The notes: generated by a model not told the origin, from the letters alone. DNA of 64,000 nt from Campylobacter peloridis LMG 23910 (GCF_000816785.1 NZ_CP007766.1:62001-126000); one strand, 5' to 3'; shown: positions 34,158 to 43,506, counted from the stretch's first letter. Numbers and translations: made by a program.

Positions 34158-35002
34158 TTTTAGAAAAATTTACAAAGCATTTAGAGCAAAATTTTCCTAA
34201 AATAAAGAGTTTTCATCCATTTTTTAATGATGCTTTAAAATGGATGCTAGAAGCTGGTGGAAAGCATTTTAGAGCCCAGCTTCTTTTAGGTATAGTTAAT
34301 GCTAAAAATCCTGCTTTGTTTGATAAGGCTTTAAATGCGGCTTTAGCTTTGGAATTTATCCACACTTATTCTTTGATACATGATGATTTGCCTGCTATGG
34401 ATAATGCTTCTTTACGCAGAGGTAAGCAAACTTTACACAAAAAATATGATGAAACTACAGCTATTTTAGTGGGTGATGCTTTAAATACTGAAGCTTTTTT
34501 ATTGCTTTCAAAATTAAATTTAAAAGATGAGATAAAAGTTAAACTAGTTCAAACCTTAGCTTTTAATGCAGGGCTTAATGGTATGGTTATTGGGCAGGCG
34601 ATTGATTGTTATTTTGAAAGAAAGGATTTAAGCTTAGAACAAGTTGAGTTTTTACATATACATAAAACTGCAAGATTAATCGCAGCTAGTTTAAAAATGG
34701 GTTGTGAAATTTGTGAGCTAGATGAAAAAGAATGCGAGCAAATTTATGAAATAGGGCTTTTGATAGGACTGATTTTTCAAATCAAAGATGATATCATTGA
34801 TGCAACTTTAGACGCAAATGAAGCAGGTAAACCTACTCACAATGATATAAATAAAAATTCTTTTGTAAAGCTTTTGGGTTTAGAAGGTGCTAAAAAGGCA
34901 AAAGATGAAAAAATTACTTTATGTGAAGAAAAAATGAAAAAATTAGATTCAAAACTTGCTAATGAGCTTCAAATTTTGATTGATAAATATTTAAAAGGTT
35001 GA
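34154..35002 (+). CDS. ispA: Polyprenyl (geranyl/farnesyl) diphosphate synthase
   Basis: The enzyme condenses isopentenyl units for undecaprenyl and quinone side chains. The 282-residue all-helical protein has the first Asp-rich motif IHDDLPAMDNASLRRG (about 73-88), GGKHFRAQLLLG (about 35-46) and the second motif FQIKDDIIDAT. The two Asp-rich sites and length fit the IspA class. The GTG start at 34154 overlaps the preceding TGA; tkt follows after four bases. Confidence 0.93.
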   Translation: MILEKFTKHLEQNFPKIKSFHPFFNDALKWMLEAGGKHFRAQLLLGIVNAKNPALFDKALNAALALEFIHTYSLIHDDLPAMDNASLRRGKQTLHKKYDETTAILVGDALNTEAFLLLSKLNLKDEIKVKLVQTLAFNAGLNGMVIGQAIDCYFERKDLSLEQVEFLHIHKTARLIAASLKMGCEICELDEKECEQIYEIGLLIGLIFQIKDDIIDATLDANEAGKPTHNDINKNSFVKLLGLEGAKKAKDEKITLCEEKMKKLDSKLANELQILIDKYLKG

Positions 35003-35006
35003 GAAA

Positions 35007-36911
35007 ATGTTACAAAAACAAGCAAATACTATAAGATTTTTATGTGCGGATATGATACAAAAAGCCAATTCAGGCCACCCAGGTGCACCTATGGGTTTAG
35101 CAGATATTATGAGCGTTTTAAGCATGCATTTAGTGCATAATCCAAAAGATCCTACATGGTTAAATAGAGATAGATTAGTCTTTTCAGGTGGCCATGCAAG
35201 TGCTTTGCTTTATAGTTTTTTGCATTTGAGTGGTTATGATGTAAGCTTAGAGGATTTAAAAAATTTCCGCCAATTACATTCTAAAACCCCAGGCCATCCT
35301 GAAATTTTCACCCCAGGGGTTGAAATCGCTACAGGGCCTTTAGGACAAGGTATTGCCAATGCGGTTGGTTTTGCTATGGCAGCTAAAAAAGCAAGTTTGC
35401 TTTTGGGTGAGGATATTATCAATCACAAAGTATATTGTTTGTGTGGTGATGGAGATTTACAAGAGGGAATTTCTTATGAGGCTTGTTCTTTAGCAGGGCT
35501 TCATAAACTTGATAATTTAATCATCATTTATGATAGCAATAATATTTCAATCGAAGGTGATGTGGCTATTGCTTTTAATGAAAATGTAAAAGAGCGTTTT
35601 AGAGCACAAAATTTCGAAGTACTTGAGATAGATGGGCATGATTTTGAGCAAATTGATTTAGCATTAAAAACTGCTAAAGAAAGTAAAAAGCCTTGTTTAA
35701 TCATTGCTCACACTACTATAGCTAAGGGAGCTTTAGAACTTGAAGGAAGCCATCATTCTCATGGAGCACCTTTGGGTGAAGAGCTTATAAAAAAGGCAAA
35801 AGAGGCTTTAGGTTTTGATTCACAAAAAACTTTTGAAATTCCAGAAGATGTAAAGGTGCGTTTTAATGCTGCAGTAGAACTTGGAGATTTAGCACAAGCT
35901 AAATGGAATCAAAAAGTGCAAAATTTAAATGCAGAAAAAAAGGCTTTATTAAAAGAACTTTTAGAGCCTGATTTTTCAAAAATACAATTTCCTGATTTTA
36001 AAGGAAAAGATTTAGCCACTAGAGATAGCAATGGTATGATTTTAAATGAAATTGCCAAAGCTTTACCGGGATTTTTAGGTGGAAGTGCGGATTTAGGCCC
36101 ATCAAATAAAACCGAACTTAAAGATATGGGGGATTTTCCAAATGGAAAAAATATCCACTATGGTATAAGAGAGCATGCAATGGCTGCTATATCAAATGCC
36201 TTTGCAAGATATGGTTTGTTTTTGCCTTATTGTGCTACTTTTTTTATATTTAGTGAGTATTTAAAACCTGCTGCAAGAATAGCAGCTTTAATGAAAATCA
36301 AACATTTTTTCATCTTTACTCACGATAGTATAGGCGTGGGCGAAGATGGCCCAACGCACCAACCCATAGAACAGCTTAGCACCTTTAGAGCTATGCCAAA
36401 TTCATTAACTTTTAGGCCAGCTGATGGGGTTGAGAATGTAAAAGCATGGCAAATTGCACTTAAAACTAATATGCCAAGTGTTTTTGTGTTGTCGCGTCAA
36501 AAGCTTAGTGCTTTGGGTGAGCCAGTTTTTGGAGATGTTTTAAATGGGGCTTATTTATTAGAAGAAAATAAAAATGCACAATTTACACTTTTAGCAAGTG
36601 GAAGTGAGGTATCATTGTGCTTAAGTGCAGCAAAAATTTTAAAAGAAAAAGGCGTGCTTGTTAATGTAGTTTCTATGCCTTGCTATGAGTTATTCATCGC
36701 TCAAGAAAAATCTTATAAAGAAAGAATTTTACAAGGTAAGGTTATAGGTGTGGAAGCTGCCAATTCAAACGAACTTTATAGAATTTGTGATGAGCTTTAT
36801 GGTATGAGTAGTTTTGGTGAAAGTGGTAAAGATAAAGATGTATTTGAGCATTTTGGATTTAGCGAGGAAAAATTAAGCTCTTATGTTTTAAGTTTATGTA
36901 ATGAAAATTGA
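35007..36911 (+). CDS. tkt: Transketolase
   Basis: Transketolase moves two-carbon units in the non-oxidative pentose phosphate pathway, important in Campylobacter, which lacks a complete upper glycolysis. The 634-residue enzyme has NSGHPGAPMGLADI at about 18-31. The thiamine diphosphate motif GDGDLQEGISYEA (about 148-160) continues to DSNNISIEG. GIREHAMAAISN and DSIGVGEDGPTHQPIEQL occur in the second half. It overlaps iamB by 11 bases. Confidence 0.96.
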   Translation: MLQKQANTIRFLCADMIQKANSGHPGAPMGLADIMSVLSMHLVHNPKDPTWLNRDRLVFSGGHASALLYSFLHLSGYDVSLEDLKNFRQLHSKTPGHPEIFTPGVEIATGPLGQGIANAVGFAMAAKKASLLLGEDIINHKVYCLCGDGDLQEGISYEACSLAGLHKLDNLIIIYDSNNISIEGDVAIAFNENVKERFRAQNFEVLEIDGHDFEQIDLALKTAKESKKPCLIIAHTTIAKGALELEGSHHSHGAPLGEELIKKAKEALGFDSQKTFEIPEDVKVRFNAAVELGDLAQAKWNQKVQNLNAEKKALLKELLEPDFSKIQFPDFKGKDLATRDSNGMILNEIAKALPGFLGGSADLGPSNKTELKDMGDFPNGKNIHYGIREHAMAAISNAFARYGLFLPYCATFFIFSEYLKPAARIAALMKIKHFFIFTHDSIGVGEDGPTHQPIEQLSTFRAMPNSLTFRPADGVENVKAWQIALKTNMPSVFVLSRQKLSALGEPVFGDVLNGAYLLEENKNAQFTLLASGSEVSLCLSAAKILKEKGVLVNVVSMPCYELFIAQEKSYKERILQGKVIGVEAANSNELYRICDELYGMSSFGESGKDKDVFEHFGFSEEKLSSYVLSLCNEN

Positions 36912-38007
36912 AACACTCATTAACACTAAAGAATGTGTTTTTAGTGTTTTTGGAAAATGGGATAAAGAAAGTGTGGTAAAATCTAAGAAATTGGATTTTC
37001 CACAAAATAAAGATATCGTTTTTGATTTTTTAAATTTAGAATTTATAGATAGTGCTGGTGTAAGATATTTTTTAGCTTTAGAAAATGAGTTAAAGCAAAA
37101 AGGTTTTAAGGTCAATAAAATCAATCTAAAAAGTCAGCATGCAATACTTTTTAATCTTTGTGAAAAACACTATCAAGCTTATAATCAAACTCAAGATGAT
37201 AAAAAAAATATAAAAGATTTTTTTGAAAATCTAGGAAAAAAAGTAGTAAATTCATTTGAGATTTTAGTGCAATTTTTAAATTTTGTAGGTTTAATAACCC
37301 TTACATGTTTTAAGACTTTTTTAAAGCCTAAAAAATTGCGTTTTAGAGCATTTTTATACCATGTAGAAAATAGTGCTATTAATGCTTTGCCTATTATAAT
37401 GCTAACTTCTTTACTTGTGGGTATAGTGCTTGCATACCAAGCTGCATATCAACTAGCACAATTTGGAGCAAATATTTATATAGTAGATTTAATGGGAATT
37501 TCAGCCACTAGAGAGTTAGCACCACTTATAAGTGCCATTGTAATAGCCGGAAGAAGTGCAAGTTCTTATACAGCACAAATTGGCGTTATGAAACTTACTG
37601 ATGAAATTGATGCTATGAAAACTATGGGTTTTAAAGAAAGTGAATTTATAATTTTACCTAGAGTTTTAGCTTTAACTCTTGCTATGCCATTGGTAGTTAT
37701 AATAGCTGATATATTAAGTATTTTAGGTGGAATTATAGTTGCTTGGGTTAGCTTAGAAATTAACATGAGTGAATTTATGAGTCGTTTTAAAGAAGCTGTT
37801 GAATTAAAGCACATTATTATAGGACTTGTGAAAGCTCCAATGTTTGGATTTTTGATTGCTTCTATTGCGTGTTTTAGAGGTTTTTTTGTGCAAAAAACAA
37901 CTGAAAGTATAGGTGTTTATACTACAAAAAGTGTTGTAAATGCTATTTTTTGGGTGATAGCTTTTGATGCAATTTTCTCTGTATTTTTAACAAAGGCTGG
38001 AATTTGA
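36901..38007 (+). CDS. iamB: Mla-type ABC transporter permease IamB
   Basis: IamB is the MlaE-family permease of a lipid-transport ABC system linked to an invasion-associated marker in C. jejuni. The 368-residue protein has an N-terminal STAS-like domain (about 1-95, DFLNLEFIDSAGVRYFLALE). About five membrane segments follow, and the MlaE core GISATRELAPLISAIVIAGR (about 200-219) and EIDAMKTMGFKE. It overlaps tkt by 11 bases and iamA by four. The fused STAS domain replaces a separate MlaB protein. Confidence 0.92.
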   Translation: MKIETLINTKECVFSVFGKWDKESVVKSKKLDFPQNKDIVFDFLNLEFIDSAGVRYFLALENELKQKGFKVNKINLKSQHAILFNLCEKHYQAYNQTQDDKKNIKDFFENLGKKVVNSFEILVQFLNFVGLITLTCFKTFLKPKKLRFRAFLYHVENSAINALPIIMLTSLLVGIVLAYQAAYQLAQFGANIYIVDLMGISATRELAPLISAIVIAGRSASSYTAQIGVMKLTDEIDAMKTMGFKESEFIILPRVLALTLAMPLVVIIADILSILGGIIVAWVSLEINMSEFMSRFKEAVELKHIIIGLVKAPMFGFLIASIACFRGFFVQKTTESIGVYTTKSVVNAIFWVIAFDAIFSVFLTKAGI

Positions 38008-38726
38008 TAATAAATGCTAAAAATATCAAAACTTATTTTGGTAAAAAATGTGTTCATGAAGATATTAGCTTTAGTGTTAATGAAAATGAAATTTTTGGCA
38101 TTTTAGGTGGTAGTGGTAGCGGGAAGTCAGTGTTGCTAAGGCAAATTTTAATGCTTGAGCATTTTGATGGTGGAGAGTATGAGGTTTTAGGAAAAAAGTT
38201 AAATAATATTAGCGAAGAAGATGCTTTATTTTTACAAAAACAATGGGGAGTTGTTTTTCAATATGGAGCTTTATTTAGCTTTTTTAATATACTTGAAAAT
38301 ATTAGCATACCTTTGGTGGAATATACAAAATTAAATAAAAATGATATTAAAGAAATAGCTATGATGAAACTTAAAATGGTAGGACTTGATGAGAGTGTGG
38401 CAAAGCTTTATCCTAGCGAGTTAAGCGGAGGAATGAAAAAAAGAGTAGCTATAGCTAGAGCCTTAGCACTTGATAGTAAATTGCTTTTTTTAGATGAGCC
38501 AACTTCGGGACTTGATCCTTATAGTTCAAGAGAATTTGATAATTTACTTTTGAGTTTAAAACAAAGCTTTAAATTATGTGTAGTTTTAATCACGCACGAT
38601 AAGGAAAGTATGAAAAATGTTTTGGATAGATTTTTAATCATAGAAGATAAAAAAGTTGGATTTTTAGGAAATACAAAACAACTAAAAGAGCAAAATGAAA
38701 GATTGTATGAGAGGTTTATGGGTTAA
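38004..38726 (+). CDS. iamA: Mla-type ABC transporter ATP-binding protein IamA
   Basis: This is the ATPase of the IamAB lipid transporter. The 240-residue protein has Walker A GGSGSGKS (35-42) and Q-loop VFQYGALF. The ABC signature LSGGMKKRVAIARAL (about 139-153), Walker B LLFLDEPTSGLD and the H-loop LITHD follow. The start codon is TTG at 38004, overlapping the iamB stop, so its translation likely depends on iamB. It shares one base with the MCE gene that follows. Confidence 0.94.
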   Translation: MIINAKNIKTYFGKKCVHEDISFSVNENEIFGILGGSGSGKSVLLRQILMLEHFDGGEYEVLGKKLNNISEEDALFLQKQWGVVFQYGALFSFFNILENISIPLVEYTKLNKNDIKEIAMMKLKMVGLDESVAKLYPSELSGGMKKRVAIARALALDSKLLFLDEPTSGLDPYSSREFDNLLLSLKQSFKLCVVLITHDKESMKNVLDRFLIIEDKKVGFLGNTKQLKEQNERLYERFMG

Positions 38727-39559
38727 TGGAAAATAAAGCAAATTATATACTCATAGGTATTTTTGTAAGTGTATTGTTTTTTATCAGCTTGTTTTTTATA
38801 GTATGGTATGGAAATTTGCAAGATGAAAAATCTTTTAAATATTATGAAATATACATGGAAGAATCAGTAGCAGGGCTTAGTGTTAAAGCACCAGTTAAAT
38901 TTTTAGGTGTAGATGTAGGAAGTGTTGAAAGCATTAATATAGACAATTCAAGTAATAATATAAGAGTAAAAATTTTAGTTAAGCTTGATTCTAATTTAAT
39001 TATAAAAACAGATACTTATGCAAGTTTGCAAATTCAAGGAATCACTGGATTTAAGTTTATCCAACTTGCTGGAGGTAGTGAAAGTGCTGAAGTTTTAAAA
39101 GCAGATAAGAATTCTTACCCTGTGATAAAATCTAAAGAGAGTTTTTTTGCTAGCATTGACAAACAAACTACCAATCTTTTGGATTTAATCACTAGCACAA
39201 AAGATAAACTTGAAAAACTTTTAAGCGAAAAAAATTTAAATAATATAGAATTAATTTTGCAAAATTCATCACAGCTTTTTGCGTATTTAAACAAACAAAC
39301 ACCTAATTTTTTAAATAATCTAAACAATACCTCATCTAAGATATCTAAAAGCTCAGATGATTTGTCTATATTTTTAAATAATGCAAATTCTCAATTCATA
39401 GAGTTAAATAAAAGCAGGATACTTTTAAATGATAATTTAGATATATTAAGAATTTTATTTTTAGACTTATCACAATTACTTGAAAAAGTAAAACAAAATC
39501 CTTCATCATTAATTTATAAGGATAAAAATATCCAATATGCTCCAGGAGAAGTAAAATGA
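38726..39559 (+). CDS. MCE/MlaD-family lipid-binding protein
   Basis: The substrate-binding partner of IamAB, anchored in the inner membrane. The 277-residue protein has one N-terminal membrane segment (about 8-28). The MCE domain (about 35-115) has SVAGLSVKAPVKFLGVDVGSV and ITGFKFIQLAGGS, and a long helical C-terminus (about 140-260) with Asn/Leu-rich repeats may form a periplasmic tunnel. It overlaps the lipoprotein gene by four bases. Confidence 0.9.
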   Translation: MENKANYILIGIFVSVLFFISLFFIVWYGNLQDEKSFKYYEIYMEESVAGLSVKAPVKFLGVDVGSVESINIDNSSNNIRVKILVKLDSNLIIKTDTYASLQIQGITGFKFIQLAGGSESAEVLKADKNSYPVIKSKESFFASIDKQTTNLLDLITSTKDKLEKLLSEKNLNNIELILQNSSQLFAYLNKQTPNFLNNLNNTSSKISKSSDDLSIFLNNANSQFIELNKSRILLNDNLDILRILFLDLSQLLEKVKQNPSSLIYKDKNIQYAPGEVK

Positions 39560-40149
39560 AAGTATTTTATTTTGGATTTGTCGTTTTATTTTTTAGTGCT
39601 TGTTCTTTAATTAGTCCAAGCCAAACCTTACCTGCTAATAAATATTTTAGTATAAGTTTAAATGATTTTGCTTTACCAAAAACTCAGCATAAGGAAATTA
39701 CTATTATCGTGGCTTTGCCTAAAGGTTTAGCTTATACCAATGAAATTTTTTATAAAAAAGATAATGTAGTGAGTGCATATGCTTATCATTTTTGGAAGGA
39801 AAACCCTGCTTTAATGATAAAGAATTTTTTAGAATTTCATTTGCAAAATTTAGGAATTTTTAAAGCGGTTTTAAATCAAGATAGTTTAGCAAGTGCTGAT
39901 TATATTTTAGAAAGTAAAGTAGATGTTTTAGAGCAAGATTTTAGCGATGAGGTGCATTCTAAAATCAAATTTGGTATCAATTTAAATTTAATTCAAATCA
40001 ATACAAAAAAGCTAATCGCAAGCAAGTATTTTTACTATGAAAAAACATTAAATGATAATAAACCAAAATTATTAATTCAAAATTATGATGATATTTTTAC
40101 ATCATTTGCTAAAGACTTTAGAACTTGGGTAGATAAAAATTTGGAATAA
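39556..40149 (+). CDS. ABC-type transport auxiliary lipoprotein (PqiC/MlaA-partner type)
   Basis: A 197-residue lipoprotein with signal peptide and lipobox VLFFSAC (Cys16). The domain with YFSISLNDFALP and VVSAYAYHFWKENPALMIKN resembles the PqiC-like auxiliary lipoproteins that work with MCE transporters. It is last in the operon. Its final codons contain the -24 element of the sigma-54 promoter for the next gene. Confidence 0.82.
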   Translation: MKVFYFGFVVLFFSACSLISPSQTLPANKYFSISLNDFALPKTQHKEITIIVALPKGLAYTNEIFYKKDNVVSAYAYHFWKENPALMIKNFLEFHLQNLGIFKAVLNQDSLASADYILESKVDVLEQDFSDEVHSKIKFGINLNLIQINTKKLIASKYFYYEKTLNDNKPKLLIQNYDDIFTSFAKDFRTWVDKNLE

Positions 40150-40160
40150 AAAATGCTTTT
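40141..40160 (+). promoter_or_regulatory. Sigma-54 promoter of the 40192 gene
   Basis: TTGGAATAAAAAATGCTTTT has GG (40143-40144), ten bases, then GC (40155-40156), the exact -24/-12 spacing. It overlaps the preceding stop codon. The short leader from about 40168 contains AGCAATA (40169-40175) followed by AAGGAAGG. Confidence 0.8.
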
Positions 40161-40191
40161 TTTGTTATAGCAATAACAAGGAAGGTGTATT

Positions 40192-40713
40192 ATGATAGAT
40201 AAATTAGAAATCCTACAAAAACATTTAGGAGCAGTAGGTGCTAATGTAGATGGTGCGAGTTTAAAACATCAAACACAAAAATTTAGCGAAGACATAACAG
40301 ATGCAAATGATTTTGTTGGTGCTTTGCAAATTTTGGATTCTTCATTGAAAAAAATTTCAAAACTATTAGAAGATAAAAATTATGAAGATGTGCAAGATAA
40401 AGTATTAATTGCAAGTGAAAGTGTAAAAATAGTTGATAATTGCTCTTTTTTAGGTAATGCTTTATTTGATAATAATTACAATGTAAGTGTAGGTTCAAAG
40501 CATTTTGTTTTTGAGATACACAATCCTTTGAGAATTTTAGAAAATAGCGATTATAAAGGAATGAAAGCTTATATAGAAGATAAAAGAGATGAAATTGCTT
40601 CTATGCTTAGTGAGCTTGCAGTGGCTATTGCTAGTTATAGTCCAAGCCAAAGTTTTGGTAATACAAATTTTGATGGAATGAATGATTTTGATTTTACTAA
40701 ACTTTTTAAATAA
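40192..40713 (+). CDS. Conserved flagellar-regulon protein of unknown function
   Basis: A 173-residue soluble, helical protein with no signal peptide or known motif. It corresponds in position and length to a C. jejuni gene downstream of the iam operon that is co-expressed with flagellar genes. Its own sigma-54 promoter supports a flagellar or hook-stage role. The acidic, Phe-rich C-terminus (NDFDFTKLF) could be a binding tail. AAGGAAGG precedes the ATG. Exact function is unknown. Confidence 0.8.
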   Translation: MIDKLEILQKHLGAVGANVDGASLKHQTQKFSEDITDANDFVGALQILDSSLKKISKLLEDKNYEDVQDKVLIASESVKIVDNCSFLGNALFDNNYNVSVGSKHFVFEIHNPLRILENSDYKGMKAYIEDKRDEIASMLSELAVAIASYSPSQSFGNTNFDGMNDFDFTKLFK

Positions 40714-40740
40714 TACTAAAGGCAAAAAGCCTTTAGTATT
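40712..40740. terminator. Bidirectional terminator
   Basis: AATACTAAAGGC (40712-40723) pairs perfectly with GCCTTTAGTATT (40729-40740) around AAAAA. TTTACTT follows on the plus strand and ATTTAAAAAG on the minus strand. It ends both the 40192 gene and sodC. Confidence 0.75.
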
Positions 40741-41279
40741 TACTTGATAACCCCACAAGCCATTCTAGCACCGCCTCCACCAAGTGCTGCTGGATGATCG
40801 CTGTGATTATCTCCTCCAAAGTGTATCATTAAAGAATGATTTTTAAGCTCATTAAGAGTTTTAATTTTTGGAGCAAGAACAGGATTAGTTGCTGTGCCAT
40901 CTTTTTCAACATAAAGTGGTGGTAAATCTCCTTTATGTCCTTTATCATCCCATGGACTTGAGTGTGCGTCAGTTTTTTCAGGATCCCAATGGCCCCCAGC
41001 TTTCATACCTAAACCTTTATCATTAGCTCCACAATCAGCATTTGCATGAACATGAAAACCATGAATTCCACTTTCTAACCCTTGAAGATTTGGATAAAAA
41101 GCTACACCATAAGCAGTTTGAACTGCCACTACTTCTCCTGCGTTTTTATTTGAATTTTTATCAAGAATTTCCATTTTTATAACCAAATGATTATCTTGTG
41201 ATTTTGGATCAAAATTTTCTAAATTTGCTCCAAATAAAAAACTCGATGCTAATAACGAACCTAATATAATTTTTTTCAT
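40740..41279 (-). CDS. sodC: Periplasmic Cu,Zn superoxide dismutase
   Basis: SodC destroys superoxide in the periplasm. The 179-residue precursor has a signal peptide ([18 protein letters not shown]). Metal-ligand motifs are [13 protein letters not shown] (about 72-84), [14 protein letters not shown], and [14 protein letters not shown] with the bridging and copper His residues; the C-terminal [12 protein letters not shown] holds the active-site Arg and disulfide Cys. AGGAG precedes ATG. C. jejuni reference strains carry only the iron enzyme SodB, as far as I recall, so this is a difference worth noting. Confidence 0.94.
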   Translation of the reverse strand: MKKIILGSLLASSFLFGANLENFDPKSQDNHLVIKMEILDKNSNKNAGEVVAVQTAYGVAFYPNLQGLESGIHGFHVHANADCGANDKGLGMKAGGHWDPEKTDAHSSPWDDKGHKGDLPPLYVEKDGTATNPVLAPKIKTLNELKNHSLMIHFGGDNHSDHPAALGGGGARMACGVIK

Positions 41280-41306
41280 TTTATCTCCTTTTAGAAATGA
41301 CTATTC

Positions 41307-41312
41307 ATTTTA
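41307..41312 (-). promoter_or_regulatory. Candidate -10 box for sodC
   Basis: The minus strand reads TGTTAAAAT, an extended -10-like element about 28 bases upstream of the sodC ATG. Confidence 0.4.
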
Positions 41313-41394
41313 ACACATATTTTTAATGAAAAATAATATATTCTGTGATATTCTTTTAATAAATAAAATCAAAAAACTTATAAAAAGGTTTTTT

Positions 41395-42276
41395 ATGTTA
41401 ATCTTCCCAAATGATTTAGAAAAAGTAAGTAATAAAGTTTTAAAAACAGCTTTATTTTCTTTATGTTCTTATAAAAAAACTACTCATAGCAAAGAAGATC
41501 AAGAGGTTCTTTTTAAAGATTATGCTTTGGTTTTTATAGTAAGTGGTAGTAAAAAAATTTATTCTAGTAATCAGCGTTTAAATGTAGAAAAAAACGGGAT
41601 AATTTTTTTCACAAAAAATACCTTTTCAATTAGAGATTATTTAAGCACTGAAAATGTTTATGAGTCTATTATTTTATGTTTTAAAGAAAGTATTTTAATA
41701 GATTTAATTTATAAATATAAAGATTTAATACAAAATATAAACTCAGTAGAATTTTCTAAAAAAATACTTAGTTTAGATTGTGATATTATAACTAAGAGTA
41801 TTTTTAACGCTCTTTTGCCTCACATAGAAAATCAAAATAAAAGTAATGAAGCATTGTTAAAGTTAAAATTTGAAGAATTATTTTTATCTTTGTTATATAG
41901 TGAAAATAATAAAGATTTTTTATTATTTTTAAAAGAAATTTTAAATGGTTTTAGTTTGGATTTATATAGTATTTTTGCATATTGTGAAAATGATTTTGAA
42001 AATGTAGCCTCTATGGCTAAATTTAGTAAAATGGATATAGCAAGTTTTAGTAGAAATTTTAAGCAAAGTTTTGGCATAAGTGCTAAAGAATGGCTGGATA
42101 ATAAGCGTTTTGAAAAGGCGAAATTTTTATTAGAGTTTTCAACAAAAAATATCACACAAATTTGTTTTGAATTAGGATTTAATTCTCCTGCATGGTTTAT
42201 AGCAAGATATAAAAAAAGATATGGTATCACACCAAAACAAGAACAAAAATCAAAAAACTTATATTTTTTAAATTAA
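41395..42276 (+). CDS. AraC-family transcriptional regulator
   Basis: I start this 293-residue protein at ATG 41395 (AAAAGG six to seven bases upstream) rather than at the in-frame ATG 41326. The N-terminal part (about 1-190) looks like a ligand-sensing cupin-like domain. The C-terminal AraC domain (about 195-290) has two helix-turn-helix motifs, VASMAKFSKMDIASFSRNFK and ITQICFELGFNSPAWFIARY, with the second following the FxSPxxFxRxYKxxxGxTP pattern. It probably controls the adjacent beta-propeller gene, 65 bases downstream. Inducer unknown. Confidence 0.87.
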   Translation: MLIFPNDLEKVSNKVLKTALFSLCSYKKTTHSKEDQEVLFKDYALVFIVSGSKKIYSSNQRLNVEKNGIIFFTKNTFSIRDYLSTENVYESIILCFKESILIDLIYKYKDLIQNINSVEFSKKILSLDCDIITKSIFNALLPHIENQNKSNEALLKLKFEELFLSLLYSENNKDFLLFLKEILNGFSLDLYSIFAYCENDFENVASMAKFSKMDIASFSRNFKQSFGISAKEWLDNKRFEKAKFLLEFSTKNITQICFELGFNSPAWFIARYKKRYGITPKQEQKSKNLYFLN

Positions 42277-42341
42277 AAATGATAGATTTTTCTTTTAATT
42301 TTTATTAAAATTGGTTAATAAAAATTAAGAAAGGTAACATT

Positions 42342-43178
42342 ATGAAAAAAAGTATTTTAGCTTTATCAATTTTAGCATTTTGTAGTGCAAATGCTTTAGA
42401 AATTCAAGAAATAAAAGGTTTGTCTTATCCAGAAAGTGTTTATGTGGATGAAGATAATGTTTATGTTTCTAATTTGGGAAAAGAACTTGCTCCTTTAAAT
42501 AAAGACAATGATGGTTTTATTGCAAGATTAAACAAGGATGGTAAAATAATCGAAAATGATTTTATAAAAAATCTTAACGCACCAAAAGGCATGTCAAAAA
42601 TAGGAGATATACTTTATATTGCAGATATTGATGTAATTTATGGTTTTAATGTAAAAAATAAAAAAGAAGTGTTTAAATTACCTATAGAAAATGCTGTGTT
42701 TTTAAATGATATTGCTGTTTTAAACGATGATATTTTATTAGTAAGTGATACTGGAACGGGCTTTATACATAAAATTTTTTTAAAAGATAAAAAATATGAA
42801 AATTTCATTCATTTAGATCCAAAATATGGTGGCCCAAATGGCTTGCTAGTTGATAAAAATACTTTATTTGTAGCTGGCTATGATCCAAGTGATAAAACAG
42901 GCGGTAAGATAATAAGTATTGATGTAAATACTAAAGAAATTAAAGAATTAAGCGATAAAGTCGAACAATTTGATGGTATAGTATATGATAAAAATAAAAA
43001 TCTTTTAATATCAAGTTGGGGTAAAAATTTACAAGGTTATATTTATAATCTAAAAGACAATAAAGAAGCAAAATTAAATTTAAAAGATATTAAAGGTCCT
43101 GCGGATATATTCTTTGATGGTGAGTATTTATGGGTGCCAAAAATGGCAGAAAATGCTTTAATCAAAGTAAAATTATAA
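42342..43178 (+). CDS. Periplasmic beta-propeller protein (SMP-30/NHL-like)
   Basis: The 278-residue precursor has a signal peptide (MKKSILALSILAFCSANA). Repeated propeller strands follow: SVYVDEDNVYVSNLG, GDILYIADIDVIYGF, DDILLVSDTGTGFIHKI, GGPNGLLVDKNTLFVAGYD and PADIFFDGEYLWVPKMAEN. The pattern resembles SMP-30/gluconolactonase or NHL propellers. No enzyme activity can be assigned. It lies directly downstream of the AraC regulator and has AAAGG before ATG. Confidence 0.75.
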   Translation: MKKSILALSILAFCSANALEIQEIKGLSYPESVYVDEDNVYVSNLGKELAPLNKDNDGFIARLNKDGKIIENDFIKNLNAPKGMSKIGDILYIADIDVIYGFNVKNKKEVFKLPIENAVFLNDIAVLNDDILLVSDTGTGFIHKIFLKDKKYENFIHLDPKYGGPNGLLVDKNTLFVAGYDPSDKTGGKIISIDVNTKEIKELSDKVEQFDGIVYDKNKNLLISSWGKNLQGYIYNLKDNKEAKLNLKDIKGPADIFFDGEYLWVPKMAENALIKVKL

Positions 43179-43180
43179 AA

Positions 43181-43208
43181 ACTTTTAAGCCTTTTTGGGC
43201 TTAAAAGT
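43181..43208. terminator. Bidirectional hairpin
   Basis: ACTTTTAAGCC (43181-43191) pairs with GGCTTAAAAGT (43198-43208). It lies between convergent genes and includes the stop codon of the minus-strand zinc-ribbon gene. Confidence 0.6.
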
Positions 43209-43458
43209 CAAATAATTCTCCAAGCCAACTTTCTTTTTTCTTATATTTATAGCCATTATTATGATAGTTTTGTTGTTGGTTGTAGTTTTGATGATGAGAG
43301 GATTGTTGTTGAGTATTTTGAGAAGAACTTCTTTCTATAATTTTATCAAGCTCACCACGATCAAGCCAAACACCACGGCATTTTGGGCAATAATCAATCT
43401 CAACTCCATTTCTTTCACTCATTAATAAATCAGTATTTGCACAAACTGGACAATTCAT
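43201..43458 (-). CDS. TFIIB-type zinc-ribbon protein
   Basis: An 85-residue protein with the zinc-ribbon CPVC (4-7) and CPKCRGVWLDRGELDKIIE (about 27-45), typical of the zf-TFIIB small-protein family. A Gln/Asn/His-rich low-complexity tail (about 50-72) follows, then KKESWLGELFDF. Function is unknown; such proteins may bind nucleic acid. It is a single gene, convergent with the propeller gene and upstream of ung in the same orientation. Confidence 0.8.
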   Translation of the reverse strand: MNCPVCANTDLLMSERNGVEIDYCPKCRGVWLDRGELDKIIERSSSQNTQQQSSHHQNYNQQQNYHNNGYKYKKKESWLGELFDF

Positions 43459-43506
43459 TTTTTATTCCTTACTAAATTTTTGTAAAGTATATATCTTTAA
43501 GGTAAA

